Source: JAZGER01 sp036480335
Lineage (GTDB): Bacteria; Pseudomonadota; Gammaproteobacteria; DSM-19610
Direction of reading: 5' to 3'
Assembly: GCA_036480335.1 (NCBI GenBank)
Contig: JAZGGH010000108.1
Span: 1-6,947 of the forward strand
DNA: 6,947 nt
Part shown: piece by piece, positions 1 through 5,217 of the stretch
Numbering within the stretch: the first letter of the stretch is position 1
Layout: every line of letters begins with the position of its first letter
The notes under the pieces: generated by a model
Seen by the model: only the letters and a program-made list of their open reading frames with translations
Databases searched by the model: none
Told to the model about the DNA's origin: nothing
Made by a program: the position numbers and the translations under genes

Positions 1-87
1 ATCAAGTCGGTTGTCCTGTAATTCGAAAAGCGGGTTAAATATATCTCGAGTCATGTGGTTTGTTCTGTGCGTTGTGGAAGATAGCTA

Positions 88-585
88 TTATACTGGGTTT
101 TGGTGAATTAATAGAGATGCCCTTATAACGATGATAGAACCAGGATGATTGCTACTAAAATAATATGAGCCATATGAACCTGGAGTAATATCTTTCACCA
201 GGATTGTTCCACTTTCCGTACCATCTGATTTCCATAACTCGCCACCATGAATGCCATCATCCGCAAAAAAGTACAAATTATTATCGAAAACTGTCAAAGC
301 AGCAGGTGCTGCCCTGGAAAATCCTTTGATTTTCCAGGCATCAAAACCATTACTTGTCCAGAGCCAATATTCATAATAAGACCCCGTTTTAGACCGCGCA
401 GAAAAATAGGCTTGCCCATTAAACTCAGTAATTTCTCCCGGATAATAAGGTCGTGCTGGTGGGGCATCTGCTATAACGCTCACGATTTCCGGATTTGCGT
501 TCGCATTACCTTGAATTGATAACACTGCAATGACCACTGAGATGCATAAAGTAAACAACCCTTTCAACCCTTGACTGATTAGCAT
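88..585 (-). CDS. Short exported ELWxxDGT-repeat protein, probably a truncated paralog
   Basis: This 165-residue protein starts at an ATG preceded by a good ribosome binding site (AAGGA, about 7 bases upstream). Residues 1-30 form a signal peptide (hydrophobic core near 9-24, ending in an AxA site, cleavage likely after Ala30), so export is expected. Residues 116-126 are a canonical ELWxxDGTxxGT repeat, and a degenerate repeat containing WLWTSNG lies near residues 74-80. The start resembles the neighbouring 898-residue protein: both share QGLKGL, LSIQG and ANANPE, so they are paralogs. It begins 73 bases after the stop of that gene, so co-transcription is possible. After the KDITPGS segment, where another blade should begin, the last 20 or so residues no longer resemble the family, and a TAA then a TAG follow in frame. 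One or two blades cannot make a propeller. I infer a truncated copy or a recent pseudogene; a genuine small secreted protein remains possible. Function unknown. Confidence 0.65.
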   Translation of the reverse strand: MLISQGLKGLFTLCISVVIAVLSIQGNANANPEIVSVIADAPPARPYYPGEITEFNGQAYFSARSKTGSYYEYWLWTSNGFDAWKIKGFSRAAPAALTVFDNNLYFFADDGIHGGELWKSDGTESGTILVKDITPGSYGSYYFSSNHPGSIIVIRASLLIHQNPV

Positions 586-657
586 AATTTTTCCTTGTTA
601 TTTCTATTTTCAAAAAAGATATTAGCGGGGATTTTGATTTGAGGTATCCATGACCGG

Positions 658-3354
658 TCAGTTCCTTACCTGAACATCCCCACTAACCACTCCACCCAGA
701 TCACTGCTCAACGTGACTGAACTCGGAGCGCTGGCAATATCAAAGAACACCTGCTGATAAAAACTCTTGCCCGCTTTCCAGCCAATGTTCCCTAATTCTC
801 GCTCAACACCATCAACAGTGATTGTTGCTGTGATGGTCGCCGAACCTGCCGGGCTGGCATCAGACGTGGCGCGTATCCACAGTTTCTTTGAGCCAGTGAA
901 GTAGATCGCATTTTTCAGGGTAACAACATCATTTTCGGCCGGTGGCGGTGTACCTGACTCGCCTTTATAGAAGGCTGGGACAACACTCTCCAGTTTCGTA
1001 CCATCACTTGAATCCGCTCTGGCAACAATCAACGCCTTGTAGACTCCGGATACGGCAGCAGCATCTGTCGTACTGCAACTGCCTGTCGTACCCGGATGGA
1101 CGGTACCGATGCTACACAGTGTCGTCCAGCTACCGAAGACTGGCAGTTTCTGACGACCACGAATGGCGACATTGCTCAATACCGTTCCACCTGTATTTGC
1201 CACGCTGTATGTCCAGCTAACCGCACCGCCTGTGGCCAGTACAGGCCCAGGTTTGAGCGTGGAATCACCATTGGCACTGATCGCCAGTGTCATGGCAGGA
1301 TTACCACCTGTAGGTGCATCCGGTACCATGCCCGCATCAATTGCCAGACGCTTCCAGCCCTGGGTCATATCTAAGCACGGGGTAACACCGGTATTCACAT
1401 TGGCGTTGCTGTCCAGCTTGAATAGGTCAGTGGATTTCTCAGGGCTGAAGGTATGACCCGCAGGCAGCTTGAACTGCATCTGGAAAAATGCCGGTGCGAC
1501 TTCGGTGAAACTGAAGTGACCACTGGCATCGGTGGTTGTAGTCGTTACCAGATCACCAGTACAGCTTTGCAGTTCCACGGTGATATTCGCCAGACCGGGT
1601 TCGCCGGGGCTTTGAATACCATCACCATTGTCATCCCGCCAAACATAGTCACCCATGATGCCGGTGCCAGTTGCTGGCTTAGGTGGGGTGTATTTCCAGA
1701 GTTCAGTGCCGTGTATACCGTCATATGCCGCAAAATAAAGGGCACCATTGAATTCCACAAATCTTAGTGGATTAAGCGGGTGAGGCGTTTTGTAATCATA
1801 CGTATCTGTTTCAGGATGAATTGGACCAAGCATCACAGTTCCGCTCGCGGTTCCATTACTCACCCATAATTCCTCTCCATTGATGCCATCATTCGCTAAA
1901 AAATAAAGATAACTATTAATTTGATTCGTTAATCTTATATCGCTCTCCCAAAACCCCTCTCGAATATCTTTAATCAGGTGCGTACCTATTTCAGTACCAT
2001 CCGAAACCCAAAGCTCTCTGCCATGAACATCATCTCTAGCCTTAAACAGGATTTTTCCGTTTATTATTCCCAAATAAATTGGAAATGAACTATTACTTCC
2101 TGGATAAATATCTTTTACAAGATTTGCACGATGTAACGCAGTATCAATTACCCAAAGCTCGTCACCATGATCATTATCTTCAATGCGTGCAAATATTTTA
2201 TTACCGACAACATCTAAAACAGAATAATCTTCTCCTTCGAACAAAACCCGTGTTCCTGCGTCACTACCATCACTTACCCAACTTGTAGAATTACTTGCAT
2301 GAAAATAAAAATAATCTCCTGTCTCACGAAATACACTCATAGATCCGTTAGAAAACAAACTTTCAGGGCCAGGTATAGTTTCTGAAACTAGTACTGTTCC
2401 GGCACTTGTACCATCGCTCTTCCATAGCTCGTAGCCATACTCTTTGTGATTAGCGATGAAATATAATTCTTCATTAAATACATGTATGTTATTAGTACGC
2501 GGATCAAATGCGGCACCCTTTTTATAAATATCTACTACCTGATCAACCTCCTCATTGGCATTCATTTTCCATAATTCTCGGCCTTCTTGACCTCGAGCAA
2601 TGAAAAATAATTCATCATTTAGAACAACGAAACTTTCTGGGTAACTCCCGTTCGCGCCAGACCTGATATCAGCTACTCGCCTCCACTCATACTGCTGGAA
2701 TCCAAAATTATCGATAGTCCATAATTCTGTACCTGCATCGTCATCCGAGTTTGAAAAATATGGCTGGCCTTTAAACATCACATATCTGTATTTTTCAGAT
2801 GGCGTTGGATATTTATACGAACCTAAATTATCAAAATAGCCGAGTGAAATATCATATTTATATAAGGTTTCAATTTTATAAGTCCATGACCTACCAATAT
2901 CCCAGTTAATCAAAATAAAATAGACATCACTATTTTTTTCAAACAAGTCACTAATATGATAAGTAACATTACCCCATGAACCATAATCTTCATCCTCTGG
3001 CGGTAAATACATAAGTGTTTCAAGGTCATTAGCATCTCTAGAGTAAACACTTCCATTTTTTTCGTACAATTCAAGATCACCGACTTTAAATACTTCTAGT
3101 GGTGTAGGTGTTATTGGTGGAAGATGACCAAGATCGCCATTAGAATTCAAATAGTATCGTTCATTTCTTGCCGTAAAATGTAACTGCTCATCGATAACTT
3201 GTAAGAACTGTGGGTTTGACGATTCCAGTCCCGGCACTAAATCCGCTACCAGCTCCGGATTCGCATTAGCAACACCTTGTATGGATAACGTCGTGATCAC
3301 GACTGCGGTGAAAATACTTAGTAGACCCTTTAACCCTTGTTTAACAACTCGCAT
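658..3354 (-). CDS. Large exported ELWxxDGT beta-propeller protein with SdrD B-like and further C-terminal domains
   Basis: The 898-residue product starts at an ATG with GGAG six bases upstream. Residues 1-31 are a signal peptide with an ANA cleavage site after Ala31. Residues about 200-555 carry ELWxxDGT-type repeats; the key Trp lie near 212, 262, 311, 359, 401, 449, 497 and 553, mostly 48-50 residues apart, which suggests a beta-propeller. Residues about 566-675 match an SdrD B-like (Cna B-related) domain, with GDYVWRDDNGDG at the start. Residues about 686-798 look like a CARDB/DUF11-like beta-sandwich, with two Cys pairs possible. Residues about 806-898 are a beta-rich module ending in a VTLSSDLGG-type strand, a style I associate with C-termini of secreted gammaproteobacterial proteins. 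I see no LPXTG, PEP-CTERM, autotransporter barrel or lipobox, so the protein is probably periplasmic, surface-associated or secreted. The propeller-coding part is much AT-richer than the C-terminal part. The ligand or partner is unknown; an adhesive or binding role is only inference. Confidence 0.93.
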   Translation of the reverse strand: MRVVKQGLKGLLSIFTAVVITTLSIQGVANANPELVADLVPGLESSNPQFLQVIDEQLHFTARNERYYLNSNGDLGHLPPITPTPLEVFKVGDLELYEKNGSVYSRDANDLETLMYLPPEDEDYGSWGNVTYHISDLFEKNSDVYFILINWDIGRSWTYKIETLYKYDISLGYFDNLGSYKYPTPSEKYRYVMFKGQPYFSNSDDDAGTELWTIDNFGFQQYEWRRVADIRSGANGSYPESFVVLNDELFFIARGQEGRELWKMNANEEVDQVVDIYKKGAAFDPRTNNIHVFNEELYFIANHKEYGYELWKSDGTSAGTVLVSETIPGPESLFSNGSMSVFRETGDYFYFHASNSTSWVSDGSDAGTRVLFEGEDYSVLDVVGNKIFARIEDNDHGDELWVIDTALHRANLVKDIYPGSNSSFPIYLGIINGKILFKARDDVHGRELWVSDGTEIGTHLIKDIREGFWESDIRLTNQINSYLYFLANDGINGEELWVSNGTASGTVMLGPIHPETDTYDYKTPHPLNPLRFVEFNGALYFAAYDGIHGTELWKYTPPKPATGTGIMGDYVWRDDNGDGIQSPGEPGLANITVELQSCTGDLVTTTTTDASGHFSFTEVAPAFFQMQFKLPAGHTFSPEKSTDLFKLDSNANVNTGVTPCLDMTQGWKRLAIDAGMVPDAPTGGNPAMTLAISANGDSTLKPGPVLATGGAVSWTYSVANTGGTVLSNVAIRGRQKLPVFGSWTTLCSIGTVHPGTTGSCSTTDAAAVSGVYKALIVARADSSDGTKLESVVPAFYKGESGTPPPAENDVVTLKNAIYFTGSKKLWIRATSDASPAGSATITATITVDGVERELGNIGWKAGKSFYQQVFFDIASAPSSVTLSSDLGGVVSGDVQVRN
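1690..2757 (-). repeat. ELWxxDGT repeat array inside the 898-residue protein
   Basis: This segment encodes eight recognisable repeat units. The best are ELWKSDGTSAGT, ELWVSDGTEIGT and ELWVSNGTASGT; the others keep only ELW or WVSDG. Each unit has a strand pair of the type 'LYFxAxD..hGxELW', then 'GTxLVKDIxPGS'. The spacing of the conserved Trp codons is about 144-150 bases, with one short (42-residue) and one long (56-residue) unit. The repeats are diverged at the DNA level, so they are protein-level blades and not a recent tandem DNA expansion. The number of units, seven or eight, fits a single propeller. Blade boundaries were estimated by eye. Confidence 0.85.
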
Positions 3355-3355
3355 T

Positions 3356-3475
3356 ATGAACTCCGTTATTGTTCGTTGCTTGCCTCTGGCATTACTTGCT
3401 TGTTCGCATGCTCATAAAGATGCGTTTGCACAGAAAATCAGTAAACCAGAAGAAGTAATTATTATCGTTATTTAG
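3356..3475 (+). pseudogene. Possible 5' remnant of a plus-strand TonB-dependent receptor gene
   Basis: A 39-codon plus-strand frame begins two bases from the divergent start codon of the 898-residue gene. Its product has a hydrophobic leader, MNSVIVRCLPLALLACS, then AFAQ, then KPEEVIIIVI before a TAG. A leader followed shortly by EEV(I/V)VIG is typical of TonB-dependent receptor N-termini (signal peptide, then TonB box). LLAC also resembles a lipobox. No plug or barrel sequence follows. No clear ribosome binding site precedes the ATG, and the stretch must also carry the ribosome binding site of the divergent gene. Chance is a serious alternative; the call rests on a short resemblance and on the plus-strand terminator-like hairpin about 100 bases downstream. 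Confidence 0.22.
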
Positions 3476-3491
3476 TTATATTTATACATTC

Positions 3492-3520
3492 AGTATATAT
3501 CTATGAATAGACTTTAGCAA
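3492..3520 (-). promoter_or_regulatory. Candidate sigma70-type promoter for the 898-residue gene
   Basis: On the minus strand, TTGCTA (3520-3515) is followed after exactly 17 bases by TATACT (3497-3492). Both resemble the -35 and -10 consensus boxes. Transcription would start near 3485 and leave an untranslated leader of about 130 bases before the ATG at 3354. The region is AT-rich, so such matches also occur by chance; a second TATAAC lies a little further downstream. No operator was recognised. Confidence 0.35.
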
Positions 3521-3575
3521 ACATTGAATGGTGAATTATTTGTGGTTTGCAGAGACTTGTTTTTATTGATATTTC

Positions 3576-3609
3576 GGGGAGATTCAGCAGTCTGAATCTT
3601 CCCTTTATT
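3576..3609 (+). terminator. Hairpin with short T-rich tail, plus-strand terminator candidate
   Basis: GGGGAGATTCAG (3576-3587) pairs over all 12 positions with CTGAATCTTCCC (3592-3603); one pair is G-U, and the loop is the four bases CAGT. TTTATT follows on the plus strand, a weak U-tract. In the minus direction the stem is followed by GAAATATC, with no U-tract, so plus is the better orientation. No intact plus-strand gene lies upstream. It may be the surviving terminator of a lost plus-strand gene, or an inefficient terminator for minus-strand transcription that passes through the debris region. Confidence 0.5.
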
Positions 3610-3704
3610 GTCAGGCTCTTAATTATTCTTTATGATGAAGCAGATTGATTTTTATTGGCAATGAAGCATCGATAAAACAAACTAAAAATTAGTGAAATCA
3701 GCCA

Positions 3705-3950
3705 TCAGGGTTTACCGATATAAAATGCATTATACAGTTCTTCAATCTACTCATTTCCTGCGTCCCCTTTAGCGACTATCAGCTTTTTATAACTACCTTC
3801 AATCGCTGTACATACAGTTACACAACTGCATGTTTTACCCGCCTGGATAAGACCGATATTACACAACGCTTCCCACTCTCCCAGCGTTGGCAATTTACGT
3901 CGACCTATGTTTTTATCCCTGATCGTGAATCCGGTATCTGCAGATTAGTG
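3705..3950 (-). pseudogene. C-terminal remnant of a paralog of the 898-residue exported protein
   Basis: Translating the minus strand downward from about 3944 gives a peptide that aligns with residues about 716-800 of the 898-residue protein. Matching blocks in the same order are ADTG (versus ANTG), GRRKLP (GRQKLP), LGEWEALCNIG (FGSWTTLCSIG), a Cys-containing CSC (GSC), SYKKLIVAKGD (VYKALIVARAD) and AFYIG (AFYKG). The frame is broken by an in-frame TAA at 3947-3945 before the conserved block and by a TAG in the middle (after GDAGNE), and ends at TGA 3707-3705. The signal peptide, ELWxxDGT repeats, SdrD B-like domain and last module are not found nearby. It is a decayed domain from a third family member; the few stops and small indels suggest moderate age. 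Confidence 0.8.
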
Positions 3951-4299
3951 ATACGCATTAGTATTTAAACCTCAAATTAGTGTTAGTAAAGATATACAGC
4001 AAACAGCATCGGAATATTTTCCGACAGTCTCATGTTTTATCTTATTACCCCCCCTGGGTATATTTATTATGAGAAATATTCTAGCAACGAGGATACAGAG
4101 ATGTCAACGATCTGTTTCCATTTGGCGACAGTGGGTGGTAATGAATGCGACCTAGGTAACTAAAAAAGAAAAAGCATCCATCTTCAGTTTTTGTAAATAT
4201 CTTATCTATTTACATGCCTGGGACCAAGTAGTGCTACGGCGGGGTACTGGTAAGTCTCTGTTTAATAGTGGCCAGGAAGCGATTACGGTTTATGTATCC
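3951..4299. other. Intergenic debris with no recognisable intact gene
   Basis: No gene, RNA or mobile element could be recognised here. Two small inverted repeats are present: TCGGAA-TATT-TTCCGA at 4009-4024, and TACCC with GGGTA around a five-base loop at 4046-4060. Neither has a T-run that would make it a convincing terminator. From 4156 to 4332 the plus strand is open, in the same frame as the ATPase remnant downstream, and contains GTGKSLFNSGQEA near 4243-4281. That looks superficially like a P-loop, but it has no ATG start near its beginning and I could not assign it to a family. Confidence 0.5.
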
Positions 4300-4332
4300 A
4301 TGCATATTTGCATTATGAATGCAAATATGCAT
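4300..4332. repeat. Perfect 15-base inverted repeat with a three-base ATG loop
   Basis: ATGCATATTTGCATT (4300-4314) is the exact reverse complement of AATGCAAATATGCAT (4318-4332); the loop is ATG (4315-4317). It ends three bases before the GTC codon that opens the VGKST P-loop of the ATPase remnant, and an in-frame TAG fills that gap. Neither arm is GC-rich and there is no T-run, so it is not an ordinary terminator. An operator for a dimeric regulator, a leftover of a small palindromic element or a deletion junction are possible; the sequence alone does not decide. Confidence 0.9.
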
Positions 4333-4335
4333 TAG

Positions 4336-4574
4336 GTCGGTAAGTCAACCATCGCTGAAGTCCTGCTAACCGCGTACCCAGATGCGATTTATCTGGATCT
4401 GGAACGACCAGCAGACATCAACAAACTGACTGATCCTGAATCAAGGGTTTCTGGTCGGCAAAAGAAACCATTCAACCTGATGCAACCTATATTATCGCCC
4501 CTGTGGAGAGTGATTACCCGGTAGCAGAAGCGGTGACAGTCATGCCCATCTCTGTATTTGTTGATATGTTTTAA
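4336..4574 (+). pseudogene. Remnant of an AAA_14/DUF4143-type ATPase gene with a large internal deletion
   Basis: From 4336 the plus strand reads VGKSTIAEVLL (the end of a GPRQVGKT/S-type Walker A), followed by YPDAIYLDLERPADINKL and TDPES. This is the typical P-loop and following segment of AAA_14 ATPases that carry a C-terminal DUF4143 domain. Near 4441-4443 the frame shifts to a second frame, which reads KGFWSAKETIQPDATYIIAP, then VESDYPVAEAVTV, ending at TAA 4572-4574. That is the characteristic extreme C-terminus of the same family. Members are usually near 400 residues, so some 300 residues between the two ends are missing. The N-terminus before VGKS is also missing: the expected GPRQ is replaced by the palindrome and a TAG (possibly a CAG-to-TAG change). 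It is not functional. Family assignment comes from memory of the motifs. Confidence 0.75.
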
Positions 4575-4660
4575 TCTGGGCTGCCGGAAAATGCCAACAT
4601 TCAAGTGTTCAGAAATTGCTCAGGGAGATTGATGCGATTCGTGCAACCAGCCGATGTTAC

Positions 4661-4861
4661 TTATTCTCTTTCTTCTATCCACGCCATCTGAATCGCCTCG
4701 AGAATTCTTTCGCCGCAATGCTCCGGGTCATCATTAAACTCATCAAGCGCCATCACCCATTCCATCAGGTCAGTGAAACGCACCTTGAGCGGATCAGCAT
4801 CAGGATGGGCTTCATCCAGTTCAATGGCAATATCCAGGGTATCGGTCCATTTAAGACTCAT
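4661..4861 (-). CDS. iscX: IscX, small acidic Fe-S assembly protein (YfhJ family)
   Basis: The 66-residue product has the full IscX length and pattern: KWTD near the start, an acidic helix with HPDADP, VRFTDLMEW, a second acidic patch FNDDPE, and ILEAI followed by WIEERE at the end. In E. coli, IscX binds the cysteine desulfurase IscS and iron through such acidic surfaces and modulates cluster assembly. It acts in the cytoplasm. The ATG is preceded by AGGAG, six bases upstream, whose first AG is shared with the fdx TAG stop; only nine bases separate the genes, so translation is probably coupled. It is the last gene of the isc operon here. I saw no convincing terminator directly after it; what follows is decayed DNA of the opposite strand. 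Confidence 0.96.
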   Translation of the reverse strand: MSLKWTDTLDIAIELDEAHPDADPLKVRFTDLMEWVMALDEFNDDPEHCGERILEAIQMAWIEERE

Positions 4862-4870
4862 GATTGACTC

Positions 4871-5209
4871 CTAATGATTTTCACTGACCATGTTGATGGT
4901 GTATTTGGGGATTTCGATGACCAGGTCTTCATCCGCGACCACGGCCTGACAACTCAGGCGTGAATCCGGGTCCAGCCCCCAGGCTTTATCCAGCATGTCA
5001 TCTTCAAGTTCGTCGGATTCTTCCAGCGAATCAAAGCCTTCGCGCACATAGACATGACAGGTTGTACAGGCACAGGATTTTTCACAGGCATGTTCGATTT
5101 CGATGCCGTGTTGCAGTGCTGCATCGCAAATAGTGACACCAGGCTCAACAGTGATTTCAAGACCGTCAGGACACATATCTTCATTCGGTAAAATAATTAA
5201 TTTTGGCAT
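4871..5209 (-). CDS. fdx: Isc-type [2Fe-2S] ferredoxin
   Basis: The 112-residue protein matches the ferredoxin of the isc operon over its full length. The [2Fe-2S] ligands are Cys42, Cys48, Cys51 and Cys87, in CEKSCACTTC and RLSCQA; Cys46 is the additional conserved cysteine of this type. MLDKAWGLDPDSRLSCQA and VIEIPKYTIN are near-identical to the E. coli protein. It is a cytoplasmic electron carrier that supplies reducing equivalents for cluster assembly on IscU and interacts with IscS. The start ATG lies eight bases after the hscA stop, with an AAGG ribosome binding site overlapping that stop, so co-translation is likely. Cys28 is an additional cysteine not present at that position in the E. 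coli protein as I recall it; it is not a ligand. Confidence 0.98.
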   Translation of the reverse strand: MPKLIILPNEDMCPDGLEITVEPGVTICDAALQHGIEIEHACEKSCACTTCHVYVREGFDSLEESDELEDDMLDKAWGLDPDSRLSCQAVVADEDLVIEIPKYTINMVSENH

Positions 5210-5217
5210 GTTTAACC

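Noticed and set aside
1..54. Possible minus-strand coding start (ATG at 54, MTRDIFNPLFELQDNRLD) running off the window
   Set aside because: Only 18 codons are visible, there is no ribosome binding site, and I recognise no family; sequence left of the window is needed.
651..660. Ten-base perfect palindrome TGACCGGTCA that includes the stop codon of the 898-residue gene
   Set aside because: Too short, with no loop or T-run, to be a terminator; a palindrome of this length is easily found by chance. It may be a regulator half-site but nothing supports that.
4009..4060. Two small inverted repeats as terminators
   Set aside because: Stems of five to six pairs with no following T-run.
4243..4281. 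GTGKSLFNSGQEA as a second P-loop or as a VapB-like antitoxin fragment
   Set aside because: The resemblance is limited to a few residues, there is no start codon or ribosome binding site, and the rest of the frame matches neither family.
4389..4604. 71-codon minus-strand frame
   Set aside because: It is antisense to the ATPase remnant, whose plus-strand translation matches a known family at both ends.
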